Of a stretch of DNA of 64,000 nt, positions 44,171-52,189 are shown piece by piece; the first letter of the stretch is position 1; every line of letters begins with the position of its first letter. The stretch spans positions 62,001 to 126,000 of the forward strand of contig CAYWSX010000003.1 in the NCBI GenBank assembly GCA_964461115.1, read 5' to 3'. The position numbers and the translations under genes are program-made. Source of the stretch: RGIG2134 sp964461115 (GTDB taxonomy: Bacteria; Cyanobacteriota; Vampirovibrionia; Gastranaerophilales; Gastranaerophilaceae). The notes under the pieces were generated by a model, which was given only the letters and a program-made list of their open reading frames with translations, was not told the DNA's origin and did no database searches.

Positions 44171-44198
44171 TTTACTTTATTGTGAGAATTATTAAAAT
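44171..44198 (+). promoter_or_regulatory. Promoter abutting the start of the lipoprotein gene
   Basis: TTTACT (44171-44176) and TAAAAT (44193-44198) are 16 bases apart; the -10 box ends six bases before ATG 44205. Confidence 0.6.
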
Positions 44199-44204
44199 AA
44201 AGAT

Positions 44205-44789
44205 ATGAAAAAGTTTTTAGGATTAGTTTTGATATGTTTTTTGGCAGGCTGTATAAACAGTTCTGTTTTTGCAGCGGATGACGCAGCCTCAGGCGACGAA
44301 TGGAGTGACATCGGGAAGATGCAAGGCGCCTGGGACGGACAAAAAATAATCACTGATGACCAATTCGACAAAATTATCGAACAGCGTACAAAAAAATCTA
44401 AAGATAAACAGGAAAAACAGTTTAAAAAGAAGGTCGGAGAATCAATCGTCCCGCAAAATTCCGAGGTTGGAAATCTGATGACGATACGCCAAATTGCGGA
44501 GGATTATCCGACACTATTGGTACCAAAGACGCTGATTTCAGGGCATGTTGAAATTGCGCCCGGATTTTACCGCGTAATTTCCGCCAAAAACAAAGCAGGG
44601 AAAAATTACATAAACTTTTACCAAGGCAGTACCCTAATTGGCAAAATACCTGCACACGAAACTGACAACGATTTCGGGGCAGAAACCATAAACTATGCTA
44701 AAATAATTTATGCTGAAAACGGCGGACGCGCAAAAGTCGTATATGGCTGCCTGGAATACAATCTGGCCGCAGACGCGGACACAAAATAA
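44205..44789 (+). CDS. Hypothetical exported protein, probable lipoprotein
   Basis: The 194-residue protein begins MKKFLGLVLICFLAGCINSS; LAGC is a good lipobox with Cys16, so the mature protein may be lipid-anchored, though a second cut site at VFAAD is possible. A Lys/Gln-rich helix follows (about 60-85), then a beta-rich domain (about 95-185; 'SGHVEIAPGFYRVISAKNK', 'YINFYQGSTLIGKIPAHE'). No family recognised. serB follows after 19 bases. Confidence 0.65.
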   Translation: MKKFLGLVLICFLAGCINSSVFAADDAASGDEWSDIGKMQGAWDGQKIITDDQFDKIIEQRTKKSKDKQEKQFKKKVGESIVPQNSEVGNLMTIRQIAEDYPTLLVPKTLISGHVEIAPGFYRVISAKNKAGKNYINFYQGSTLIGKIPAHETDNDFGAETINYAKIIYAENGGRAKVVYGCLEYNLAADADTK

Positions 44790-44808
44790 ACGGATAAGGG
44801 GACATAAT

Positions 44809-45429
44809 TTGAAACTTGCAGTATTTGACTTTGATTCGACACTCATGGACGGAGAAACGATAGAATTTTTGGCGCGCGAATGCGGAATAGAGCCGCAAGT
44901 TAAGGAAATCACAGCCCGTGCAATGCAGGGGGAATTGGACTTTTTTGAAAGCCTTACAACCCGAGTAAAGCTACTAAAAGGCATGCCCGTTGAAAAAGTT
45001 AATGAAATTTGTAAAAATCTTCCGCTCGTAAACGGGGCAAAGGAAGTTGTGGCGGGCTTGAAATCACGCGAATACAAAGTTATTTGCCTCTCGGGCGGGT
45101 TTAAAAACGCAACAGTTCCGCTATGCGAGGAACTTGGAATAGATACGGAATTTTCAAACATTTTACACGAAAAAGACGGTATCCTGACAGGGCTTGTCGG
45201 AGGCGAAATGATGTTTAACACGAGCAAAGGCGAAATTGTAAAACGTGTTCAAAAATTGCTCGGCGTTTCCATTGAAAACACCTTGGCTGTTGGCGACGGC
45301 GCAAATGACCTGAGCATGTTTAAATACGCCTCAAAACGCGTTGCCTTCTGCGCAAAACCTATACTTAAAGCCGCTGCAAATATAATAATTGATGAAAAAG
45401 ACCTTCAGCTTCTGCTTGACGAAGTTTAA
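44809..45429 (+). CDS. serB: Phosphoserine phosphatase-like HAD hydrolase
   Basis: SerB removes phosphate from phosphoserine in the last step of serine synthesis. The 206-residue protein starts with the HAD nucleophile motif VFDFDSTLMDGE, and has 'VICLSGGFKNA' and 'TLAVGDGANDLSMFKYA', which fit SerB closely. I chose TTG 44809 because AGGGGA precedes it and the motif then falls at residue 5; ATG 44710 would overlap the upstream gene by 80 bases. SerB makes serine, whereas sdaAB/sdaAA degrade it. Confidence 0.85.
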   Translation: MKLAVFDFDSTLMDGETIEFLARECGIEPQVKEITARAMQGELDFFESLTTRVKLLKGMPVEKVNEICKNLPLVNGAKEVVAGLKSREYKVICLSGGFKNATVPLCEELGIDTEFSNILHEKDGILTGLVGGEMMFNTSKGEIVKRVQKLLGVSIENTLAVGDGANDLSMFKYASKRVAFCAKPILKAAANIIIDEKDLQLLLDEV

Positions 45430-45466
45430 TCTTTGGGTTAAATTACTTATACTCGATTGCGAGTGA

Positions 45467-45606
45467 TTGACAACCAAATACGGGCATGTGTGCTCTCCGA
45501 CAGCTCTTCTTCTAGGCGCAGCAAAGCGAGCCGTAGAAGGGAGGGTACCCGAAAGGGTGGGAAAAGTGACTAAATGTCACTTTTGCGAGAGGGGTAGACA
45601 CGCCTT
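45467..45606. repeat. Broken duplicate of the tRNA-Leu 5' end with a hairpin-rich insert
   Basis: TTGACAACxxAATAxGGGCATGTG occurs at 45467-45490 and again, with three differences, at 45607-45630 where it leads into the intact tRNA gene. GGTAGACACGCC occurs at 45593-45604 and at 45638-45649 in the tRNA. Between the two pieces of the first copy lies an insert of about 102 bases (45491-45592) bounded by CTCTC/GAGAG and holding AAAAGTGAC-TAAAT-GTCACTTTT, a perfect 9-bp hairpin, plus a second hairpin CTTCTA/TAGAAG. It looks like a small mobile or REP-type element inserted in a duplicated tRNA end. Confidence 0.7.
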
Positions 45607-45621
45607 TTGACAACTTAATAT

Positions 45622-45700
45622 GGGCATGTGGTGGAATGGTAGACACGCCAGTCTTAGGAACTGGTGCTAACGCGTGGGAGTTCGAGTCTCTTCATGCCCA
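45622..45700 (+). tRNA. tRNA-Leu (anticodon UAG)
   Basis: Acceptor stem GGGCATG/CATGCCC, D arm with GTGG..GGTAGACAC, anticodon stem CCAGT/ACTGG around loop CTTAGGA (anticodon TAG), a long variable arm with GCTAACGCGT typical of leucine tRNA, and a T arm with TTCGAGT. Discriminator base is A; CCA is not encoded. The length of 79 is short for a class II tRNA and two T-stem pairs are G-T, but all parts are present. Confidence 0.9.
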
Positions 45701-45705
45701 AACTT

Positions 45706-45736
45706 TAAAAAAAGACCTTTTTACGAGGTCTTTTTT
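45706..45736 (+). terminator. Terminator after tRNA-Leu
   Basis: A-rich stem AAAAAGACC/GGTCTTTTT with a T run, directly after the tRNA. Confidence 0.88.
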
Positions 45737-45778
45737 CGTATTATTTTAATCAATTTATGATACGATATTGTCCAAAGT

Positions 45779-47050
45779 ATGAAAAAGATAATTTTAGTTA
45801 TACTCGTATTTATAATCTCGCAAACTGCTTTTGCGCAAGGGAAAACAACAAGCCTTTCTCTATCTGAAGCAATAAATCTTGGTATGCAAAAAAATATAGA
45901 ACTGCAAGCGAAAAGAAAAGATTTTGAAAAGGCTCAATTAGACATAAAACTCACGAACAAACTAAAAAACCCTCAGTTTCACTCAAATTTTCTTGTAGGA
46001 AAAGTAAGCAGCAGCAACGCAAGCCAATTTGGGCTTTCTCTCCCTATTGAGGTGCTAAAAAGAGGCAAACGCGTTGAAAAAGCGAAAATTCAATCAAAGA
46101 TGACCGAGTTGGAAATTATTGACTTCGAATACAATCTAAAACTTGACATTACAAAAGCCTATTACAACGTACTGATTGAGAAAGCAACACTGCAAATAAT
46201 GAATGAACGCGCTGAGTTACTGCAAGACCTATACGAAATCGCACAAAAACGCTCAAAAAAACTCCAAGACTACGAAAGTGATTTACTCCAGGCAGATATA
46301 AAGTATAAAAGACAGCTTATTTTGATTGAAAAGACAAAATCCAATCTTAAAATGGCGCAATACAGATTGAACAAGGTTTTGAATGTCGGAGACGCGGAAA
46401 CTTTTTATGACATAAAAGATGAGTCACTTTTAGCGACTGACAATTGCTTTATAATGGAACCGCCTCCGCTTGAAAAATTGGTGGAAAATACTCTCGAAAA
46501 TCGATATGACCTGCTTGTCTCAAAAAACGAAATTGAAAAAAATAAAACCGAACTGGATATAGCAATAAGTAAGCGTATCCCTGACCTTACGATAAACGGC
46601 GGCTACGCATACATGACGGCAAAACAAACCGGCAGTGCGGCTCTTCCCGGGGCATACATAGGAGCGTCAACAGACATTCCTGTTCTGGATTTTTACACTG
46701 ACGATATTCGCAAAGCAAAAAACACTATTGAGCAATCTCAAATTCAATACAACTCTAAAGTTAACAAGACTGTAATTGCGATAAATGACGCTTACGAAAA
46801 ATTCTCAGTAGCACGCAAAAATTTGAAACAATATCAAGAAATCATGAAAGAATCATCGCAGTTGCTGGCTATAGTCAAAAAAGATTATAAAGCGGGAAAA
46901 GCAACACAGGCAAAACTTATTCTCGCCGAGTTTGCGCACCGCGATATCATCAACGAGACACTTTTGGCGACAGACCACTGTTTTAGCTGCTATATAGAAC
47001 TATTGAAGGAAACAAGACTTACAACATTTACAGCCCAAGAATCTCTGTAG
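45779..47050 (+). CDS. TolC-family outer-membrane efflux protein
   Basis: The 423-residue protein has a signal peptide (ending near AFAQ, residue 20) and the two-repeat helical pattern of TolC proteins: 'SLSEAINLGMQKNIELQAKR' and, in the second half, 'ENRYDLLVSKNEIEKNKTEL' and long coiled helices. Such proteins form trimeric exit ducts for drug or peptide export. Inner-membrane and adaptor partners are not adjacent. The promoter has TACGAT at 45761; no Shine-Dalgarno sequence is evident. Confidence 0.88.
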   Translation: MKKIILVILVFIISQTAFAQGKTTSLSLSEAINLGMQKNIELQAKRKDFEKAQLDIKLTNKLKNPQFHSNFLVGKVSSSNASQFGLSLPIEVLKRGKRVEKAKIQSKMTELEIIDFEYNLKLDITKAYYNVLIEKATLQIMNERAELLQDLYEIAQKRSKKLQDYESDLLQADIKYKRQLILIEKTKSNLKMAQYRLNKVLNVGDAETFYDIKDESLLATDNCFIMEPPPLEKLVENTLENRYDLLVSKNEIEKNKTELDIAISKRIPDLTINGGYAYMTAKQTGSAALPGAYIGASTDIPVLDFYTDDIRKAKNTIEQSQIQYNSKVNKTVIAINDAYEKFSVARKNLKQYQEIMKESSQLLAIVKKDYKAGKATQAKLILAEFAHRDIINETLLATDHCFSCYIELLKETRLTTFTAQESL

Positions 47051-47057
47051 GTATTTT

Positions 47058-48216
47058 TTAATCTTTCAAAATCCCGCCAAAATCAATTATCCGCCCCGCA
47101 ACTTGGTTTGCAGGATTAAATTCAGCATCACCTAAGAATATGCCCAATTTTTCAGCATTTAATTTTCTTTTCACGGCAGGCATCGAATCATTAGCCATTT
47201 CAGCCAGGCCGTAGCCTGATTTCGTATCAAAAATATAAGGCGTCACAACATTCGTTTCGCGCATATCACCCAGGGCACGTTTTAAGAACACAGCTCTGTT
47301 AGCTTCAGGAATCTGCCCGTGCGAGTCCGAATATCGAGCGAATGATTTGCGTATAAACTCAGCCGCATCTTTCATTTTCGTACTTTTAATGTCTCGCGCT
47401 GACATTTTTGCAAGTTCATAAACCTCTTTCTCATCCGCCGCTGAAGGCGGAATCTGTTTCTTCAAACCTACCTCAATAGATGCAGTAAGGTGCTCCATCG
47501 TCATTGTTTTTTGATGCCGAATAACACCTTTCTGTATTTTTATATTAAAGGCTTGGGACAGATTCATATCTTTATAAACCTTAATAACTTTATCGGAATA
47601 AATTTTATTACGACATTTATCAACAAAGCTAACCTGATAAATACAGCCAAAAAAACCATTATCCATAAAACGGATTTCCGCATGCCCTCCTCGAGGTAAA
47701 ACACCTGCTTTCTTTGCGGCTCTTGTAAGAATTCCGGCTGCGCGCTTCTCGTTTTTCTCTATTATCGCAGCCGATAAATGATTTCTCACAACGTTAAATT
47801 TATTCAAATAGTCCATAAATTCTTGAGGATTCTCCACTTTTGAAGCGGCATCCTCATATATTGCCTTAAAATCCAGCTCCCCCAAAGCCTTAAAATGTGC
47901 CCTATCTACTCGCTTAAGAGATTTGGCAGTTGAAGTAAGCCCATCGATGAAAACTTCTATTCGCCGACTCAAGTCAGTAGCTGCGTTTTCAGCTTTTTTC
48001 ATCGCTGCAATTATTTCTTTCGGCAAATTACCCACCCTGCCATTTGAACGCGGATAGGCCTCAACCATAGCTGCTATTGTCTCAGATTTCTCATAAATAC
48101 GCCGCGAAAGCTGAGAACTTAATCCTTTAAAGGCTATCTGCCCCCCCCCCTCCCTCTTTTTTGCCAAGAGGAGCTTTATTACCGGATATCGCAGGACTTA
48201 CAGAAGCATTAATCAT
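47058..48216 (-). CDS. Hypothetical protein split by a G10 tract (possible phase-variable gene)
   Basis: The main frame (from TTG 48167) gives about 369 residues, mostly helical, with a phrase 'ARGGHAEIRFMDNGFFGCIY' and a C-terminal 'NPANQVAGRIIDFGGILKD', of no recognised family. Upstream in another frame ATG 48216 opens MINASVSPAISGNKAPLGKK, which runs into ten G (48141-48150). With nine or twelve G the two frames would join and give an N-terminus holding QIAFKG, the recurring motif. As read, translation from ATG 48216 stops soon after the tract. Either the gene is switched by slippage or the tract length is a sequencing error. AAGG precedes ATG 48216. Confidence 0.6.
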
Positions 48217-48294
48217 TTTTCACAACCTTAAATTTCACACTTGTATTTGTAAAAACAAATGTATCGAAAAAATTGCCTTTTAAAATTTTTCCAG

Positions 48295-48327
48295 AGAAAA
48301 GACATCCCGAAAAACAACAGGATGTCT
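48295..48327 (-). terminator. Terminator of the gene at 48354-48869
   Basis: On the minus strand AAGACATCC and GGATGTCTT form a 9-bp stem followed by TTCTC. Confidence 0.75.
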
Positions 48328-48353
48328 TATCATTTTATATTTTGTTTTTTCAA

Positions 48354-48869
48354 TTACTTCGCAATAAATGTAAAACCGTCAGAAATTTCAACAGTTATCG
48401 GCGTGTGCTGGATTATTTTCGCGTCTCCGCCTTTTACAAAACCAAAGAGCAGCAGCGGCAGCAAAAAGAAGCCTAAACAGCAGACAACTTTCGGCCAAGT
48501 TTTTTCATCACCGGTAATTTTATGATAAAACTCGGTTCTGTGAATATCCTGATTAGCATCCAGTACGGTTCCGTTAACAAGATGAACTATTCCCGGTGAG
48601 CCCATAAAACCGCTTTTCTTTGAGTCGGCAACATTTAAAACAGCCCTTGCGCCTTCTTTAAAAACAACAACTCCGCCTACTTTTATGTCACGCTCTACCT
48701 GAGCATTGACTTTTTCACCGGAAATAGTGTTTTTACTTGTCTTTATGTATGAGACAATAATAGGCACCCTGGTTCCCGCAGGAACATTTACAGGCGACGC
48801 ACAAAACGCAGCAGCCGCAAATTGATTAATAAAAATCAGCGACAAAAAAGTACAAAATATTTTTTTCAT
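48354..48869 (-). CDS. Hypothetical exported/membrane protein (171 aa)
   Basis: The product has a signal peptide (about 1-24, AAFCASP), a beta-rich middle ('VNVPAGTRVPIIVSYIKTSK', 'GGVVVFKEGARAVLNVADSK'), and a hydrophobic segment near residues 128-145 (VVCCLGFFLLPLLLFGF). The middle resembles OmpA-type or TrbI-like beta-barrel linkers only in a general way; no family is recognised. GGAGATGG precedes ATG 48869. Transcribed alone, with its own terminator. Confidence 0.65.
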   Translation of the reverse strand: MKKIFCTFLSLIFINQFAAAAFCASPVNVPAGTRVPIIVSYIKTSKNTISGEKVNAQVERDIKVGGVVVFKEGARAVLNVADSKKSGFMGSPGIVHLVNGTVLDANQDIHRTEFYHKITGDEKTWPKVVCCLGFFLLPLLLFGFVKGGDAKIIQHTPITVEISDGFTFIAK

Positions 48870-49004
48870 AATCCATCTCCAAATACGAACTCTTACATCA
48901 AAATTTTACCATATCAGGATAATTATCCGACATTCTGCGATGAAAAATTTACAATACTTATTACTTGTTATATTATAATTGACCACTTCCGGTATTATTG
49001 AGGC

Positions 49005-49135
49005 TATAATCTGACACAAACAGAAAACTCAAAGGAAAATAAATATAGTAATAGCACAGCAATGTACCCGCCTGCCTGATTCCCGACTTCTTTGCAGTAC
49101 CTATCATCAAAGAGTACATTGATAGGAGATTCATC
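49005..49135 (+). promoter_or_regulatory. Leader with alternative hairpins before the isochorismatase-like gene
   Basis: TATAAT at 49005-49010 is a likely -10 box. The leader then has CAATGTAC (49060-49067) able to pair with GTACATTG (49114-49121), and CCTATCA (49100-49106) able to pair with TGATAGG (49120-49126). The two pairings share bases 49120-49121, so they exclude one another, and the second covers the start of the AGGAG site. This looks like a switch, but I cannot match it to a named riboswitch. The remaining part of 48870-49004 is AT-rich. Confidence 0.4.
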
Positions 49136-49774
49136 ATGGCAAATGTAAATGAAGGGATTTATGACTTGCTCACCCCCGACAACAGTGCGTTGATAATGAT
49201 TGACCACCAGCCGCAAATGGTTTTCGGCGTGGGCTCAATCGAAAGACAATCTTTACTGAATAATGTAAAAGGTCTGTGTGAAGCAGCAAAATTGTTTAAC
49301 ATACCTACGGTATTGAGCACGGTTTGCGCAAAAACTTTTAGCGGCAGCATAATAAAGCAAATTCAAGAAGTGTTTCCGGGCATTACCCCCATTGACAGAA
49401 CAAATGTAAACTCTTGGGAAGATGAAAAATTTGTAAAAGCCGTCAAAGAAACCAAGCGTAAAAAATTAATCATGGCTGCGCTTTGGACGGAGGTATGTCT
49501 TTGTTACCCCGTACTTTCAGCACTAAAAGACGGGTATGAAGTTTATATAGTCACAAACGCTTCGGGCGGAGTAGACAAGGAAATCCACAAAACGGCAATA
49601 ATGAGGATGGTTCAAGCCGGCGCCCGACCTGTAACCTGGATGCAGGTTCTTCTCGAATATCAAAGAGATTGGGCAAGAAAAGAAACGTACGATGCAACCC
49701 TTCAAATAGTTAAAAAATACGGCGGTGCCTATGGTGTAGGCGTAAATTATGCGGAAGAATTCGGTATACACTAA
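49136..49774 (+). CDS. Isochorismatase-like cysteine hydrolase
   Basis: The 212-residue protein has the fold's Asp in 'ALIMIDHQPQMVF', 'RKKLIMAALWTEVCLCYPVL' with the catalytic Cys region, and 'GYEVYIVTNASGGVDKEIHK'. Members hydrolyse isochorismate, nicotinamide, N-carbamoylsarcosine or related amides; which one cannot be read. AGGAG lies eight bases before the ATG, partly inside a possible hairpin. Monocistronic with a terminator. Confidence 0.85.
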   Translation: MANVNEGIYDLLTPDNSALIMIDHQPQMVFGVGSIERQSLLNNVKGLCEAAKLFNIPTVLSTVCAKTFSGSIIKQIQEVFPGITPIDRTNVNSWEDEKFVKAVKETKRKKLIMAALWTEVCLCYPVLSALKDGYEVYIVTNASGGVDKEIHKTAIMRMVQAGARPVTWMQVLLEYQRDWARKETYDATLQIVKKYGGAYGVGVNYAEEFGIH

Positions 49775-49811
49775 TTATCCCAATTATTTAATAAATAATT
49801 GATTTCATATA

Positions 49812-49845
49812 GAGTCGCTTTGATATCACAAAGTGACTTTTTTTT
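49812..49845 (+). terminator. Terminator of the isochorismatase-like gene
   Basis: Stem AGTCGCTTTG/CAAAGTGACT (one G-T pair), loop ATATCA, then eight T. Confidence 0.88.
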
Positions 49846-50263
49846 AGCCTTTATGAATACGGCGAATATCAAACGAACTGTAACAACAATCTTGCAACAA
49901 ACTTATCTGCTGTTTAAGCCAATGTTTAGCCGCAATGTTGCCCCAGAACGGAGAATCCGTTCGTTTCTGCAGAAAACGCGTAACAAATGTGTAATCCAAC
50001 GAAGGCTTTACATCACCAAAGAAATTGTCAGCATTTCTTTTAATTATGCGCAATAAAGGGAATTTTTGAATTAAATGTTCAGCACATGTTTTAAGCTCCA
50101 TTCCTTCAATCGTACGACCCATCATATATTCACATAAATCATATTGCTCTTTCAAAAATGACTTTTCAGAAAATCCTCTGCCTGTTATAACGCCAATAAC
50201 CGTTTCGACAGGAAACTTTTTCCCAAAAGCTATATTATTTTGCTTTACTGATTGTATTTGCAT
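49844..50263 (-). CDS. Hypothetical protein with N-terminal IAFG motif (139 aa)
   Basis: A 139-residue protein of no recognised family. It starts MQIQSVKQNNIAFGKKFPVE, with the recurring motif at residues 11-14. The remainder is mostly helical with 'EYMMGRTIEGMELKTCAEHL' and ends basic. GGAG precedes ATG 50263. Transcribed alone toward the convergent isochorismatase gene, whose terminator T run reaches its stop codon. Confidence 0.6.
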   Translation of the reverse strand: MQIQSVKQNNIAFGKKFPVETVIGVITGRGFSEKSFLKEQYDLCEYMMGRTIEGMELKTCAEHLIQKFPLLRIIKRNADNFFGDVKPSLDYTFVTRFLQKRTDSPFWGNIAAKHWLKQQISLLQDCCYSSFDIRRIHKG

Positions 50264-50443
50264 AATTTTCTCCGTTTCAATTCTGATTATACAACAATCA
50301 TAAAAATAAAATTTGCTTATTTCATAACCCGAAATCCAAAATTTTTACAAACAGCAACATAGCTATGCCACAGTTTTTACTGGACGAATCTTGCCTGATG
50401 TGCTACCCTGAATGATATATTTAAAAAGCATTCGGAGTCAGCT

Positions 50444-52186
50444 ATGAACAAAAAATTTGAAATAAACCTCACAACAGAAGAACTTAAAATGAGAACAAGT
50501 AAGGATTGTCTCATCCCGAAAGTTATGCTGGAAAAGGACTGCGAACAGTATATCAGCCTCAGCGACGGGGACAAAAAAGCCCTCAAACATCTCGTTTTCG
50601 CTGCGAATAAAATCGACGAAGTTTTTATGAAGCAAGATAACGCATCGAATCTCGATTTCAAATCGTTCTTGGAAGAAGAAGTGAAAAACGGGGACAAAGA
50701 TGCGGAAATGGCTCTGACACTTTTTAAAGCTCAAATCGGAATGGTTGCAGTGGACTCCGAAGCAAAAAAAATCCACCTTGCAAAAGGCTATGAAGACCTT
50801 GACGGAAAGGGGTTCTATCCTTACGACCTTTCAAAAGAGGAATTCCACAAAATCCTGATAAAAATGCTTAAAAGCGGCAACTCGGAAGAATTAGATGAAG
50901 TCCGAAGAATCTTAAACCAGCGGACTATGGTGGTTCGTGAGGGTGAAAAGCTCAAGGCTATTGATTTTACGGAATATTTTAAGGATGAATTCACATACAT
51001 CGCTGAACATCTTCTTGAAGCCTCAAAAGCCTCGACAAATAAAGATTTTAACGAATATTTGGAGCTTCAAATTAAAGCTCTTATGAAAAACGATCCGATG
51101 TTGGACGGATTCGCCGATAAAAAATGGGCGGAATTGCAGGATACACCTCTCGAATTCACGCTTTCTCGCGAGCAATACGCTGATGAACTCACCGGTTCGG
51201 TTGTGGAGAATGAAGAACTCAATGATTTATTGAAAAAGCACGATATTTCACCGATTTCAAAGGATTCTATCGGGGCGCGAGTCGGAATTGTAAATAAAGA
51301 AGGCACCGCAAAATTGCTTGAAATCAAGAAATATCTGCCGCTGCTTGCAGAAAACATGCCTTACAAGGACGAATATGAGCAAAATATATCGGAAGGCGAC
51401 GATAAACAGACGATGGTCGATGTGGATATTGTAACGCTTCGAGGAGATGAAGGCACATACAGGGGCGGAATTACGCTCGCACAAAATCTGCCGAACAACG
51501 ACAAAATGTCTATTTCGATGGGTGGAGGTCGCAGAAACGTCTATCACAGGCAAATTCGCACAAGCAATTCGCCCGAAGCAATCGAAAAACGCAAAAAACG
51601 TCTTGACGCAACTTTGAGCGAAGAATTCCACAAGTATTACAACCCCGAGGCCGACCACTGGTTTACTATCGGGCATGAAAACGTGCACTCGCTCGGCCCA
51701 AAATCCGGCACAGAAGCACTGGGAAAATACAAAAATATAATCGAGGAAAATAAGGCCGACATGGGCGCTTTGGCACTTCTCGACATCCTGAAAAACGAAG
51801 GAATGTACACAGAAGAGGAGAAAAAACAGATTATAGTGACATACGCCGCTGATAATTTCCTCAAGGCTGAGCCGACACTTTCTCAGGCTCACCGTGTTCG
51901 CACGGTTATGCAGTCTTATTATTTTCTTAAGGAAAAAGCTGTTTGGCTCGATGAAGACGGGCGCATAAAAATCGAAATGACAAAAATGATACCAACTGCA
52001 CAAAAAATGCTTGCTGAAATTATCCGCGTACAGCTTTCGGGTGATTTTAATGCAGGGGAAAAATACGTTCTTGATAATTTCGTTTGGACAGAAGAAATGG
52101 AAACTATTTCTAAAAAACTCAAGGAAATTGATAAGGCGCTGAACGGAATCCTCAAAACTCCGCTTGCAGACAGCCTTGTGAACTAA
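50444..52186 (+). CDS. M49-like zinc peptidase (dipeptidyl-peptidase III family)
   Basis: The 580-residue protein has the zinc motif HENVH with 'GHENVHSLGPKSG' (about residue 409) and a following 'IIEENKADMGALALL', matching the HExxH/HExxGH plus EExxAD pattern of M49 peptidases, which cut dipeptides from peptide N-termini. The short five-residue motif is like that of plant and some bacterial members rather than animal DPP III. There is no signal peptide, so it is cytoplasmic. GGAG precedes ATG 50444. The prenyl synthase gene starts four bases after its stop, an unexplained pairing. Confidence 0.75.
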   Translation: MNKKFEINLTTEELKMRTSKDCLIPKVMLEKDCEQYISLSDGDKKALKHLVFAANKIDEVFMKQDNASNLDFKSFLEEEVKNGDKDAEMALTLFKAQIGMVAVDSEAKKIHLAKGYEDLDGKGFYPYDLSKEEFHKILIKMLKSGNSEELDEVRRILNQRTMVVREGEKLKAIDFTEYFKDEFTYIAEHLLEASKASTNKDFNEYLELQIKALMKNDPMLDGFADKKWAELQDTPLEFTLSREQYADELTGSVVENEELNDLLKKHDISPISKDSIGARVGIVNKEGTAKLLEIKKYLPLLAENMPYKDEYEQNISEGDDKQTMVDVDIVTLRGDEGTYRGGITLAQNLPNNDKMSISMGGGRRNVYHRQIRTSNSPEAIEKRKKRLDATLSEEFHKYYNPEADHWFTIGHENVHSLGPKSGTEALGKYKNIIEENKADMGALALLDILKNEGMYTEEEKKQIIVTYAADNFLKAEPTLSQAHRVRTVMQSYYFLKEKAVWLDEDGRIKIEMTKMIPTAQKMLAEIIRVQLSGDFNAGEKYVLDNFVWTEEMETISKKLKEIDKALNGILKTPLADSLVN

Positions 52187-52189
52187 AAG

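Noticed and set aside
49016..49135. Known riboswitch class (THF, guanidine, glutamine) in the leader
   Set aside because: I could not find the conserved cores of these classes; left as an unnamed leader.
51257..52003. 248-codon minus-strand frame inside the M49-like gene
   Set aside because: Shadow of a real gene with no ribosome-binding site or motif.
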